A stretch of DNA of 64,000 nt from Aquidulcibacter paucihalophilus (lineage in GTDB: Bacteria; Pseudomonadota; Alphaproteobacteria; Caulobacterales; Aquidulcibacteraceae), in the NCBI RefSeq assembly GCF_002105465.1, contig NZ_NCSQ01000174.1, positions 92,794 to 156,793 of the forward strand, given 5' to 3'. The position numbers were made by a program, and so were the translations under genes. This document shows, piece after piece, positions 18,404 to 27,827 of this stretch (positions are counted from its first letter, which is position 1; each line of letters starts with the position of its first letter). The notes beneath the pieces were generated by a model, which saw nothing but the letters and a program-made list of their open reading frames with translations, did no database searches and had not been told where the DNA came from.

Positions 18404-18553
18404 AATTACCTAACCGGGTAAAGTGTTGAAAAAGCCACGTCAACGTCGTGTCAAAACGTTGATGGCTGAGGTTTCAATAGCGCATTGATTGGCCGTTTTA
18501 TGCAAGACAACGCACTTCCGACCATCACATTTAGCGACCAATGACAACAAAGC

Positions 18554-19432
18554 TCACATGCGCTGATGTCTTGCAATCAAAGATTTTAGGTATGTCCCGT
18601 AAGAGCTAGAGCCCATTGCTTCGGCGCAATTCAATAGGCCCTCGGAAGTAATCCAGCCCTTTTGAAACGCGATCTCTTCCGGGCAACAAATTTTCAGCCC
18701 CTGGCGGCGCTCGATAATTGCCACAAAATCACCTGCATCGCGCAAGCTATCTACCGTCCCTGTATCCAGCCAAGCATAACCGCGATCCAACCGCTCAACG
18801 CGCAAATTTCCACTTTTCAGATAGCAGGAATTTACATCTGTGATTTCCAATTCACCTCGCGCGGAGGGTTTAATCTCAGTCGCAAACTCAAGAGCCTTGT
18901 TGTCATAAAAATAAAGGCCTGTAACCGCCCAGTTGGAGACCGGCTCCTTTGGCTTTTCGATAATGGATGTCGCAATGCCTTGTTCGTCAAAGCTGACGAC
19001 ACCGTAGCGACTTGGATCGGCAACCTGATAAGCAAACAATGTCGCACCAGATGTTTGTGCAGCAGCGCAAGCCAGAGCGGTGCTCAAATTGTGCCCGTAA
19101 AAAATGTTATCCCCCAAAATCAAGGCACATGAATCACTACCGACGAAGTCCCGACCGATGATCAATGCCTGCGCCAAACCTTCAGGTTTGGGTTGAACTT
19201 CATAGGAAATAGAAATTCCCCATTGACCGCCGTCACCCAAAAGCGCCTGAAAGCGCGGCGTGTCTGCAGGCGTGGAAATCAAAAGAATGTCTCGAATGCC
19301 CGCCAGCATCAAAACCGACAAGGGATAATATACCATTGGCTTGTCATGCACCGGTAGTAATTGCTTTGAGACAACCAGGGTTAATGGATAAAGCCGGGTT
19401 CCTGAGCCACCCGCCAGAATGATTCCCTTCAT
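18554..19432 (-). CDS. rmlA: Glucose-1-phosphate thymidylyltransferase
   Basis: The enzyme (292 residues, the standard length) makes dTDP-glucose, first step of dTDP-L-rhamnose synthesis. It shows [18 protein letters not shown], the conserved [19 protein letters not shown], the LGDNIFYG Mg site, and [12 protein letters not shown] near the C-terminus. Only one base separates it from rmlD. The order rmlC-rmlB-rmlD-rmlA is compact and on one strand. Confidence 0.97.
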   Translation of the reverse strand: MKGIILAGGSGTRLYPLTLVVSKQLLPVHDKPMVYYPLSVLMLAGIRDILLISTPADTPRFQALLGDGGQWGISISYEVQPKPEGLAQALIIGRDFVGSDSCALILGDNIFYGHNLSTALACAAAQTSGATLFAYQVADPSRYGVVSFDEQGIATSIIEKPKEPVSNWAVTGLYFYDNKALEFATEIKPSARGELEITDVNSCYLKSGNLRVERLDRGYAWLDTGTVDSLRDAGDFVAIIERRQGLKICCPEEIAFQKGWITSEGLLNCAEAMGSSSYGTYLKSLIARHQRM

Positions 19433-19433
19433 T

Positions 19434-20345
19434 TCAATCTCCCTTGAACTCGATGGCGAGCGCCTCCACAGTTGCCAGAAGGCCGTTCTGCCAGTGTGGA
19501 AGTTCTAGGTTAAAGGTCTGCTTTAGGAGGGCACAATTTAGAACTGCGTTCAGACCGCGGGCGGCAGGGGTTGGAAAATCACGCGTTGCAGTCGGTTCCA
19601 GTTCGACGCTTCGAGGCGCGCGCCATGACCTCGTTGCTTCCAGAATTGCATGGGCAAATTCAAGTCGGCTCACCGGGCCTTGGGCCGTCATGTGATATAG
19701 CCCGCCATTCGGGCCTTTCTCCAGCAATGACTTCATGACAGCCAAAGACGCGAATGCAACATCTGTTGCCGGCGTAGGACAGCCGATTTGATCTGCTACG
19801 ACTTGAATCCGCCTAGGGGCCTTTGCAAGGTTCAAAATCGTCCAAAGGAAGTTTCGTCCCCACGGCGAAAAAAGCCATGACACTCGAAGGATTGTCACCT
19901 CTGGGAAAGCCTGCAGGATTGCCTGTTCACCTGCTAGCTTGGAGCGGCCGTAAACATTGAGGGGTCGCGCCTCATCTGCCTCTTCATATGGACGATCCAT
20001 AGTTCCATCAAAAACCGAATCCGTCGAAAAATGAATCAATGGAATTTGGGCACGGTTGGCCACTCGTGCCAGTTCGAGCGGCCCGTCCCGATTGAGCAGA
20101 TAGGCTTGCTCTGGCTCACTTTCAGCCTTATCGACGTGTGTATAACCACCTGCATTAATGATGCCAACGGGATTGATGAGCCGCACACTCTCTTCAAGGC
20201 TCGCTGGGTTACTCAGGTCACAGAAGTTCCTACCAAGAGCACAGATTTGCAAAGCATCATCTTTTAGGGCCGCGAGGCTTCTAGCGACTTGACCACTCGC
20301 GCCAACGACGAGGATTTTAGATTTTCGGGAATGAAGCTCTGTCAA
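19434..20345 (-). CDS. rmlD: dTDP-4-dehydrorhamnose reductase
   Basis: The enzyme (303 residues) reduces dTDP-4-keto-L-rhamnose to dTDP-L-rhamnose, the last step. It has the NADPH motif [20 protein letters not shown], the signature FSTDSVFDG and the catalytic Tyr/Lys in [10 protein letters not shown]. It lies between rmlB (10-base gap) and rmlA (one base). Confidence 0.95.
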   Translation of the reverse strand: MTELHSRKSKILVVGASGQVARSLAALKDDALQICALGRNFCDLSNPASLEESVRLINPVGIINAGGYTHVDKAESEPEQAYLLNRDGPLELARVANRAQIPLIHFSTDSVFDGTMDRPYEEADEARPLNVYGRSKLAGEQAILQAFPEVTILRVSWLFSPWGRNFLWTILNLAKAPRRIQVVADQIGCPTPATDVAFASLAVMKSLLEKGPNGGLYHMTAQGPVSRLEFAHAILEATRSWRAPRSVELEPTATRDFPTPAARGLNAVLNCALLKQTFNLELPHWQNGLLATVEALAIEFKGD

Positions 20346-20355
20346 AGAAACGCCC

Positions 20356-21411
20356 CTAACCCGTAATAAGACCTAAGCGACGCCCGTCATAGGATTTGTC
20401 GATAAGGGGTTGCCACCAATCTTGGTTTGATATGTACCAGTCAATTGTGGCAGCCAGCCCTTCAGTAAAATTCAATCTTGGCTTCCAGCCGAGATCGTGC
20501 GCAATCAAAGAAGCATTCACAGCGTATCTTCGATCATGTCCAGGACGATCTTGAACAAATTGAATTAAAGCTTGTTTGGAGGCAGATCCTTCTGGGCGAT
20601 AGTGATCCAACCGTTCGCAAATCGCGCGTACAATTGATAAATTGCTCTGCTCATTGTGTCCACCCACCAAATAGCTTTGCCCAATTCGTCCTTTAGTGAA
20701 AATTCGATAAAGGGCCTCGACATGGTCTTGCACATGCAACCAATCGCGAATCTGCTGCCCATCACCATAAACGGGTAAAGGCTGATCCTGCATGCCTTTG
20801 ATGATCATCAACGGAATGAGCTTCTCGGGGAACTGATATGGTCCATAATTGTTTGAGCAATTTGAAATCAATGTCGGAAGGCCAAAAGTGTGGTACCAAG
20901 CTTGGACCAGATGATCAGAGGATGCCTTGCTGGCTGAATAAGGTGACGTTGGCGCGTACCGACTGGTTTCCTCAAAATAGCCGGTCTGACCTAATGAACC
21001 AAAAACCTCATCCGTTGAGACGTGCAGAAACCGAAATTCACTCTTGTCGTCCTTTGATAACCCATCCCAAAAGGCACGAGCTTGTTGGAGCAGATTGAAA
21101 GTGCCTAAAATGTTCGTTTGAATGAAGCTGGTGGCTCCTTCAATGGAGCGATCCACGTGCGTCTCGGCAGCAAGGTTTATTATCCCCTGCGGCTGGAACT
21201 CCCTCAAAATGGACGCAACCAGTTGGGCGTCTAGAATATCGCCTTGAACAAACCGATAGGCTGGATTTCCTTCCAAAACGGCAAGGGAGCGAAGGTCTGC
21301 AGCATAAGTAAGCTTATCGAGGTTGATAACTTCGCAACCCACCTGCTGGACAAGGTATCGACAAAGAGTCGAACCAATAAAGCCTGCGCCACCGGTAATT
21401 AGTAGTTTCAT
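20356..21411 (-). CDS. rmlB: dTDP-glucose 4,6-dehydratase
   Basis: The enzyme (about 351 residues) makes dTDP-4-keto-6-deoxyglucose. It shows the NAD-binding TGGAGFIGS, NLAAETHVDRS, the active-site HVSTDEVFGSLG and the catalytic YSASKASSDH. The ATG at 21411 matches the family start MKLLITGG; starts at 21420 and 21432 are also possible. Second gene of the rml set. Confidence 0.96.
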   Translation of the reverse strand: MKLLITGGAGFIGSTLCRYLVQQVGCEVINLDKLTYAADLRSLAVLEGNPAYRFVQGDILDAQLVASILREFQPQGIINLAAETHVDRSIEGATSFIQTNILGTFNLLQQARAFWDGLSKDDKSEFRFLHVSTDEVFGSLGQTGYFEETSRYAPTSPYSASKASSDHLVQAWYHTFGLPTLISNCSNNYGPYQFPEKLIPLMIIKGMQDQPLPVYGDGQQIRDWLHVQDHVEALYRIFTKGRIGQSYLVGGHNEQSNLSIVRAICERLDHYRPEGSASKQALIQFVQDRPGHDRRYAVNASLIAHDLGWKPRLNFTEGLAATIDWYISNQDWWQPLIDKSYDGRRLGLITG

Positions 21412-21447
21412 TTTTTTCATCCAACCCATCATATGTCGAATATGGGG

Positions 21448-22014
21448 TTAAGTCGGCACGAACGGTGTTACAAAATCTGGGTATAGTGGCCAATCTTGGT
21501 CGCGGATATGAACCAAATAGTCACCATCCTTTATCCGTGGCCAAGCAATATTGAGCCATGGATCATTGTAACGGACGCCACCTTCGGCTTTGGGATTATA
21601 GCTAGATGACACTTTATAGGCGACTTCAGTGTCGTCTTCTAAAGTCAAATAGCCATGTGCAAAGCCCTTTGGCACAAATATCTGCAAACCGTTGGCTGCA
21701 CTTAGTTCAGCCCCAATCCAGCGCCCGAATGTCGGCGAATGAAGTCGTATATCCACCGCCACATCATAGATCGCTCCGCGTGTGCAACGAATTAGCTTAT
21801 CTTGTGCATGAGGTGGAGCTTGAAAGTGCAGTCCACGGATAGTCCCGGCAGGGCCTGTCATCACATGATTATCTTGCACAAAAACAAGATCAGAGAGCCA
21901 CGGAAGTAAAGCGGTTTGGCTATAAGATTCCTCAAACCACCCACGCTGATCAATAAAGCGCTTCGGCTTGATCAAGAGCACATCTGAGATGTCACAAGCT
22001 CGCACTTCTATCAT
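21448..22014 (-). CDS. rmlC: dTDP-4-dehydrorhamnose 3,5-epimerase
   Basis: This cupin epimerase has 188 residues. The catalytic His is in GTIRGLHFQ, with VDIRLHSPTFG and FVPKGFAHGY also conserved. The ATG at 22014 gives the usual length. A longer frame to 22251 is antisense-like sequence inside the Gfo/Idh gene and is not used. Four bases separate it from the stop of the upstream dehydrogenase. Confidence 0.95.
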   Translation of the reverse strand: MIEVRACDISDVLLIKPKRFIDQRGWFEESYSQTALLPWLSDLVFVQDNHVMTGPAGTIRGLHFQAPPHAQDKLIRCTRGAIYDVAVDIRLHSPTFGRWIGAELSAANGLQIFVPKGFAHGYLTLEDDTEVAYKVSSSYNPKAEGGVRYNDPWLNIAWPRIKDGDYLVHIRDQDWPLYPDFVTPFVPT

Positions 22015-22018
22015 CGGG

Positions 22019-22945
22019 TCAAAGGTCCTTTCTGGTGCTAGTATCGATTGCTTCTGCAATCCGCACCGCTGCGGCACCATCGACCGCCGAAATTGCAACT
22101 TGGCGCTCGCCGAGAATGGCGGCGATAAAGTCCGCCGTGGCTGCCCCCATGGGATCAGGGATGCGGGTTGCAAAATCTGCATGCAGGCCAAAACCGGGCC
22201 CGTCGCTGAAGCTTTTAGCAATGAAATCAATCGCCACCTCGCCGCCCGCATAATTGATCGTCATGCGGCGGTCACGCTCTTCCGCTGCCCGGCTTGCAAG
22301 GAAGCGGGCTTCACCGCCGCCTTCAAACGTTAAGACAGCCTCGACCGCATCTGGATTGTCTGGCTGGCCAGCCAAGCGTGTTGCTGTGATTGCAACCGGT
22401 TCAGCACGAAACAGCAAGCGCGCCAAATCAATATCATGGACCATTAAGTCTAACGTGACCGACACATCGGCACCACGAACACTCGGCAACCCAACACGGG
22501 TTGCGTGCAACAAGCTTGGCCGCTCCTCAACCTCAAACAGACCCATGGCTTGGAAAATATAGCGCTCTTGATGGCCCGCCTGCAGCACGAGGCCCCGTTC
22601 GGCGGCATGCTGGCAAAGAATATCCGCATCTGCAGATGTCGCGGCTAAAGGCTTTTCGACCAAGCAATGCTTACCCGCATCAATTGCGGCACGGGCGACC
22701 CCACCATGGGCGATGGCCGGGGTGGCAACCACAAGTGCATCAACTTCAGCGAGAATAGCTGAGAGCTCTGTAAAGGCTTGGGTCTGCATTTCTGAGGCCA
22801 AGGCCTCTGCACGCTCGGCACTCAGATCGAAGATCCCCACTAAAGTGGCCCGTGGATTGGCTTTGATCTTATTGGCATGATTACGGCCAAATACGCCGGC
22901 ACCCGCTACACCAATTCGGACCTGCTTCAAGGAAACGTCTGACAC
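22019..22945 (-). CDS. Gfo/Idh/MocA family sugar dehydrogenase
   Basis: This NAD(P)-dependent dehydrogenase has 308 residues. The Rossmann motif is GVAGAGVFGRNHA, and the catalytic Lys is in CLVEKPLA. GHQERY is reminiscent of GnnA-type enzymes, which oxidise the 3-OH of UDP-GlcNAc. It lies just upstream of rmlC. Base composition shifts to more G/C-rich around this gene, suggesting the edge of the acquired O-antigen block. A GnnA or WbpB role is plausible; a myo-inositol or other sugar substrate is not excluded. Confidence 0.85.
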   Translation of the reverse strand: MSDVSLKQVRIGVAGAGVFGRNHANKIKANPRATLVGIFDLSAERAEALASEMQTQAFTELSAILAEVDALVVATPAIAHGGVARAAIDAGKHCLVEKPLAATSADADILCQHAAERGLVLQAGHQERYIFQAMGLFEVEERPSLLHATRVGLPSVRGADVSVTLDLMVHDIDLARLLFRAEPVAITATRLAGQPDNPDAVEAVLTFEGGGEARFLASRAAEERDRRMTINYAGGEVAIDFIAKSFSDGPGFGLHADFATRIPDPMGAATADFIAAILGERQVAISAVDGAAAVRIAEAIDTSTRKDL

Positions 22946-23007
22946 GGGAAGAGCCTTCTGATAGGTCTCAAACGCAGGCGCTCCTGCATGAGAATTGCGA
23001 CGAGTGG

Positions 23008-24147
23008 CTAATGTGCTTTTAGCCGGTCTGCAACCCGCAACACTTCGGCGAAGGCCAGAAACAAATGGTAGAAGGTCGAGGTCGGCATGGCTTGCGCGAT
23101 GGGCTTACCCGCTTGATCAAACGCATCAATCCAGCCCCCTAAAGGCTCCACCGCCAGATAGTGGTTGAGCAAGAGCTGCAAAGTTGGCCGCAAAACGGGA
23201 ACAGGATCCGCGCCTGTCAATTCAAAAAGAGCCACGGCGGCCTTCAAACGCTCGGTATTCGGCCAAGTTCGCGAACCCGCATCGACAAACCGCCCATCAT
23301 CTAGAATGACATTATAGGTGGCAGCACGTGCGTGATCGACGCCCTTTTCCTCGCCGAATGCAATCAAGCCTTCCACCTGTTCGGTGACGTCCACGCCCAA
23401 TAACTTATGGGCGGAGGCCAATATCCAAGCCCATTCAAACTGATGACCAGGCTCTACCCAATGGCCTTTCTCGTCGGCCAGTCGGTCAAGATTATCGTCG
23501 AAATACTCGCACAAAGTCCGACGCGCTGGGTCATAAAAATGTCCGTTAAACAGGCCGATGATTTCGTGTGCCAATCGGGCGAAAATCGGGTCTTGCGTGC
23601 TTTCAAAGCAAGCCAAGCAAGCTTCCAAAGAATGCATGTGCGGGTTTTGTAGCCGGGGCCCTTTAGCTGGAATTTGATGCCAAAACCCAAGCTTTGGATG
23701 GCGCATCTTCGTGTCGATCAAAGCGACAGTCTGGTGCATGTATTCCAAGACATCCGGCGTGGGTGAAATGCGATAAAACCAGCCGAGCGAGAACAGGGCG
23801 AACGCATTGTCATAAAGGTCCGTGGTCGGATCAAGAATTTGATTGTCCGACGTAACAAGTTTGGCCCAGCCTAAATCGGGCCCCTGCCAACAATGAGACA
23901 CCATTGCGTCATACATTTTTTTGGCGTGCGTAATGCCCGGCTGCCAACCAAGAAGATAGGCGTGGGAAAAGACATAAACTTGCCGACAGAAAACCCGAAC
24001 ACGCTTAAAGCCCGGATCAGAAGAGCCACCGTCCAGTGCCAGCTCCTCGACTGGCCCACCATGAACCCGGTCCCACCCGCGATCTGCCCATAAGGGCAGT
24101 GCGTGGTCAAACATCCAAGACCGTAGGCGCTTGATCTCCAAGTCCAT
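23008..24147 (-). CDS. AGE-family epimerase/isomerase, likely mannose-6-phosphate isomerase
   Basis: This alpha/alpha-barrel protein of 379 residues belongs to the N-acylglucosamine 2-epimerase family. Conserved His-bearing blocks are QNPHMHSLEACLA, EPGHQFEWAWIL, RTWPNTERLKAA and TSTFYHLFLAFAEV. It stands between phosphomannomutase and the rml genes in a run with manC, and no other mannose-6-phosphate isomerase is seen. A role converting fructose-6-phosphate to mannose-6-phosphate therefore fits the context (inference). A 2-epimerase role is the alternative. Confidence 0.85.
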   Translation of the reverse strand: MDLEIKRLRSWMFDHALPLWADRGWDRVHGGPVEELALDGGSSDPGFKRVRVFCRQVYVFSHAYLLGWQPGITHAKKMYDAMVSHCWQGPDLGWAKLVTSDNQILDPTTDLYDNAFALFSLGWFYRISPTPDVLEYMHQTVALIDTKMRHPKLGFWHQIPAKGPRLQNPHMHSLEACLACFESTQDPIFARLAHEIIGLFNGHFYDPARRTLCEYFDDNLDRLADEKGHWVEPGHQFEWAWILASAHKLLGVDVTEQVEGLIAFGEEKGVDHARAATYNVILDDGRFVDAGSRTWPNTERLKAAVALFELTGADPVPVLRPTLQLLLNHYLAVEPLGGWIDAFDQAGKPIAQAMPTSTFYHLFLAFAEVLRVADRLKAH

Positions 24148-24168
24148 GTTCCGGTGCCCCTCTAAGGC

Positions 24169-25701
24169 CTAGACCGTTTGATTATAATGGCCGACTTCTG
24201 AGAAGGCAGACAGCCGTGGCTTGGCTTCCTCATGGAAGAGGGCGCGCATGTCGGCATCTGAAACAGTGCTCTCAACCACGACCACCAATTCAGGCTTGTT
24301 CGAGGAAGCCCGTACAAGCACAAATGAGCCGTCTTCTAACGTCACACGTGCGCCATTGACCGTGTTTACATCACGGATTGCGCGCCCGAGGATTTTCCCG
24401 CCAGCAGCAGCCAGCGCCACATAATCGGCCACGACGCGATCGATGACCCCATATTTCACTTCATCCCCGCAGTGGGCGGACATGGTGAGCGAGGTCCAGG
24501 TCAGCGGCAGTTTCTGCTTCATCTCAGAAAGCTTGGCCCCACCAGCCCGATCTAACATAGCCAAGATCACACGGGCCGCGACCAAAGCGTCATCATAGCC
24601 GCGTCCATAGGGTGCGCGCAGGAAGAAATGGCCAGACTTCTCAAAGCCCGCCAGAGCATTGAGCTCATTGGTACGGCGCTTAATATAGGAATGGCCGGTC
24701 TTCCAATAGTCAACCTTGGCGCCGTTCGCCTTCAAAACCGGATCAATCTCATATGCCCCTGTGGACTTCACATCGACGACAAAGGTTGCGTTTGGATGCA
24801 AGGCACTCATGTCTCGGGCGAGAAGGAGGCCGATCTTATCGGCAAAAATCTCTTCCCCTGAATCATCAACCACCCCACAGCGGTCGCCATCGCCATCAAA
24901 GCCCAAGGCCAGCTCTGCCCCTGTCGCACGCACGGTCTCGGCCATCGCGTGGAGCATTTCTTCGTCTTCTGGGTTGGGGTTATATTTCGGGAAGGTCCAA
25001 TCGAGATCGCAATCCATCTCAACAACTTCTGCGCCCATCCGACGCAAGGCATCAGGCGCATAAGCCCCCGCGGCCCCATTGCCGCAAGCGACGACAACTT
25101 TGATCGGACGGCTGAGCTTGAAATCACCCACCGCGTCGGCAATGTAACGCTCACGCATGCCTTCAACGCGCGTGAGGCTGCCGCCGGGTCGTTCAACAAA
25201 CGAACCTGACAAAACGATGTCGCGCAGTTTGCCCATTTCATCGGGGCCGAAGGTCAAAGGCTTTTGCGCGCCCATTTTGACGCCGGTCCAGCCATTTTCA
25301 TTGTGACTTGCCGTGACCATCGCCACGGCGGGTGCGTCTAAGGCGAACTGAGCGTAATAGGCCACTGGCGATAGCGCCAATCCAATATCCAAAACTTCAC
25401 AGCCCGCTTGCATCAACCCAATGGTCAAAGCTTGCTTGATCGACAAAGAGTAAAAGCGGAAGTCATGGCCGACGACAACGCGGCTCGCGCCATACTCATG
25501 CAACAAGGTGCCGAGGCCCAGACCCAAGGCCTGCACCCCCAGAAAATTCAACTCAGGCGCTTTTGCATTGCCCTGAATGCCAAACCACCAACGGGCATCA
25601 TACTCACGGAAGCCAGTGGCTTTCACCAAAGGATTCATCTCAAATTCGAGAGTATTGGTTGCCAAATCCGTCAAGGGTTTAGGCATCGTGGTGTTCGTCA
25701 T
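24169..25701 (-). CDS. Phosphomannomutase/phosphoglucomutase
   Basis: This alpha-D-phosphohexomutase of 510 residues interconverts mannose-6-P and mannose-1-P and probably the glucose forms. The phospho-Ser132 is in TASHNENGWTG, and the metal loop is DGDGDR (269-274). The sugar-binding ENG-type loop is replaced by GFEKSGHFFLR, and the phosphate-binding RASSNKPELVV is near the end. GGAG lies eight bases before the ATG. Supplies mannose-1-P to ManC and possibly glucose-1-P to RmlA, RfbF and GalU. Confidence 0.93.
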   Translation of the reverse strand: MTNTTMPKPLTDLATNTLEFEMNPLVKATGFREYDARWWFGIQGNAKAPELNFLGVQALGLGLGTLLHEYGASRVVVGHDFRFYSLSIKQALTIGLMQAGCEVLDIGLALSPVAYYAQFALDAPAVAMVTASHNENGWTGVKMGAQKPLTFGPDEMGKLRDIVLSGSFVERPGGSLTRVEGMRERYIADAVGDFKLSRPIKVVVACGNGAAGAYAPDALRRMGAEVVEMDCDLDWTFPKYNPNPEDEEMLHAMAETVRATGAELALGFDGDGDRCGVVDDSGEEIFADKIGLLLARDMSALHPNATFVVDVKSTGAYEIDPVLKANGAKVDYWKTGHSYIKRRTNELNALAGFEKSGHFFLRAPYGRGYDDALVAARVILAMLDRAGGAKLSEMKQKLPLTWTSLTMSAHCGDEVKYGVIDRVVADYVALAAAGGKILGRAIRDVNTVNGARVTLEDGSFVLVRASSNKPELVVVVESTVSDADMRALFHEEAKPRLSAFSEVGHYNQTV

Positions 25702-25802
25702 CTTGTGAGCTCCAATTGAAGTGGCAGTGCACTAGCGCGGAATGCGGTTAGAATAAAGGGAATGACTTGTTGGGATGCGGGTTCTTGCGCACCCAAATCT
25801 AG

Positions 25803-26669
25803 TTAGCGAAAAACTACTGTACGATGACCGGCCAAGAGAACACGATGTTCACAATGCCACCGGACCGCACGAGCGAGTACGGTACATTCGAGATCGCGAC
25901 CAATTTCGATCAAATCATCGGGCGTATCGGAATGGGTGACGCGCTCTACCCCTTGCTCGATAATGGGTCCTTCGTCCAGATCGGCAGTCACATAATGAGC
26001 GCTCGCCCCGATCATTTTCACGCCCCGCGCATGCGCCTGGTGGTATGGTTTGGCCCCTTTAAATCCCGGCAAGAAGGAATGGTGGATATTGATACACCGG
26101 CCGTGCAGGGCTGCCACTGTCTCTGGCGTCAAGACTTGCATATAGCGGGCGAGCACCAAGAGATTGGCTCGATGCTCTTGCATAAAAGCTAGAAAGTCCG
26201 CCTCAGCTTGCGCTTTAGTCTCTGGACTTACAGGTCGATAAAGATAGGGCAATCCATGCCATTGGACTTCTTCACGCAGATCTTCATGATTGGATACAAC
26301 ACCGACAATATCTGCCCGTAACCAGCCAGACCGCCAGCGGTGCAACAAATCATTCAGGCAATGGCCGGACTTAGAAACCGCCAGAACAATGCGTGGCTTC
26401 TCGCTGGTTGGATGAAACGCCCAATCCATCTTGTAGCGACGCGCGATGGGCGCAAAGCCAGCTTGCAACTCCATCAAGGGCAATGGGACAGACTCAGAGC
26501 TCGACTTGAAGGCCGTCCGCATGAAGAAATGGCCTTCAAGCTGATCATGGAAATGATCGGCTTCTTCAATGGTTAGTCCACGGTCGGCGAGAAAGCGCGA
26601 GACAGCGGCAACTATACCTGTTTGGTCGGGACATCTGACCGTAAGAATATAGTTGAAATCGCGTGGCAT
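25803..26669 (-). CDS. purU: Formyltetrahydrofolate deformylase
   Basis: The enzyme (288 residues) hydrolyses 10-formyl-THF to formate and THF. An N-terminal ACT domain (TVRCPDQTGIVAAVSRFLAD) precedes the formyltransferase-like domain, whose catalytic Asn-His-Asp set is in INIHHSFLPGFKG and ADLDEGPII. The ATG at 26669 lies one base after the manC stop; the longer frame would run into manC. A folate enzyme inside a mannose-activation cluster is unusual, and the tight spacing means it is cotranscribed with manC. Confidence 0.95.
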   Translation of the reverse strand: MPRDFNYILTVRCPDQTGIVAAVSRFLADRGLTIEEADHFHDQLEGHFFMRTAFKSSSESVPLPLMELQAGFAPIARRYKMDWAFHPTSEKPRIVLAVSKSGHCLNDLLHRWRSGWLRADIVGVVSNHEDLREEVQWHGLPYLYRPVSPETKAQAEADFLAFMQEHRANLLVLARYMQVLTPETVAALHGRCINIHHSFLPGFKGAKPYHQAHARGVKMIGASAHYVTADLDEGPIIEQGVERVTHSDTPDDLIEIGRDLECTVLARAVRWHCEHRVLLAGHRTVVFR

Positions 26670-26670
26670 T

Positions 26671-27741
26671 TCAGCTCTTCGCTTTGAAAGCGTCCGCCGC
26701 GAGACGAACGTCTTGGGCACGATCCTTGTGCATGACCAAAATGCCTTGCGCCGTTGCGATGACGACGAGGTCTTCCACACCAATCAAAGCAACCGGGGTT
26801 TCCTCTGAACGTACGAGGCAGCCTTGTGTATCGAACAAGGCGGTGGGTCCCTGGGAGACATTGGCGTTGGCGTCCTTTTCGGCCAAATCCCAGAGCGTCA
26901 GGAAGGAACCAACATCATTCCAGCCCATATCCACCGGGACCACAGCCGCGCGGTCAGTGGGTTCCATCACCGCATAATCGACCGAGATAGATGGGGCTTT
27001 TACAAAGGCGGCCTCGTCTAAATAAACACACCCTTCGTGCCGACGCCCCAAGGCGAGAGCCTCCCTTGCAGCCTTTAGAACCTCTGGGGCGTGCAGATCG
27101 AGTTCTGCCAAAAACGCGCTGGCCTTGAAAAAGAAAATGCCCGCATTCCAAGCATAATGCCCATCGGCCAAATAAGCCTCAGCCGTAGCCAAGTCAGGTT
27201 TTTCACGGAAGGCTTCTACCGCAAACACACCTTCGCCGAGCGCTTCACCGCTTTTAATGTAGCCATAGCCAGTTTCAGGCGCGGTGGGGGTTACGGCGAA
27301 GGTGACAATGCGTCCGTCTAGGGCCGCGGCACAGGCATTCAAACAGGCCCGATGCAAGTTTTCCGGGCGTGCAATCACGTGATCAGCAGGTAAGACCAGC
27401 ATCAGCGCGTTTGGGTCCCGCTCGGCTTGTATCAGCGCGGCAATGGCGAGAGCTGGTGCTGTGTTGCGTGGCTTGGGCTCGAGCACGATTGTTGCTGCGT
27501 GTACCCCTTCTCGCTCAAGCTCCTCGCTGACCGGGCCGAGGTGGCTGAGGCCGCAAATGATGAGGGGTGCGCCAAATTGCGCGGCCTGATCGGCCGCAAC
27601 GCGCTGCAACGTTTGGCCAAACATGGTGGCTGCCCCAGCTAAGGCGTGGAACTGCTTGGGCTTGGTCTGCGTCGACAACGGCCAAAGGCGCGACCCAGCG
27701 CCGCCTGACAAGATAACCGGAGTAATCAAAGGGGATTGCAT
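26671..27741 (-). CDS. manC: Mannose-1-phosphate guanylyltransferase
   Basis: The enzyme (356 residues) makes GDP-mannose. The motif is VILSGGAGSRLWPLS, followed by KPKQFHAL, the VLPADHVI metal site and WNAGIFFFKA. It has only the nucleotidyltransferase domain plus left-handed beta-helix region; the C-terminal isomerase cupin of bifunctional ManC proteins is missing. This agrees with a separate isomerase (23008-24147). The ATG at 27741 fits the family; 27786 is an upstream option. Confidence 0.92.
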   Translation of the reverse strand: MQSPLITPVILSGGAGSRLWPLSTQTKPKQFHALAGAATMFGQTLQRVAADQAAQFGAPLIICGLSHLGPVSEELEREGVHAATIVLEPKPRNTAPALAIAALIQAERDPNALMLVLPADHVIARPENLHRACLNACAAALDGRIVTFAVTPTAPETGYGYIKSGEALGEGVFAVEAFREKPDLATAEAYLADGHYAWNAGIFFFKASAFLAELDLHAPEVLKAAREALALGRRHEGCVYLDEAAFVKAPSISVDYAVMEPTDRAAVVPVDMGWNDVGSFLTLWDLAEKDANANVSQGPTALFDTQGCLVRSEETPVALIGVEDLVVIATAQGILVMHKDRAQDVRLAADAFKAKS

Positions 27742-27827
27742 ATGTTTCGCCAAAAACTTGCCCTTAAACGCGGGGTTCGCCATCAAAGAACGGCAGTCCC
27801 ATTATGGCTCAATTTCCCCCAGTCGAC

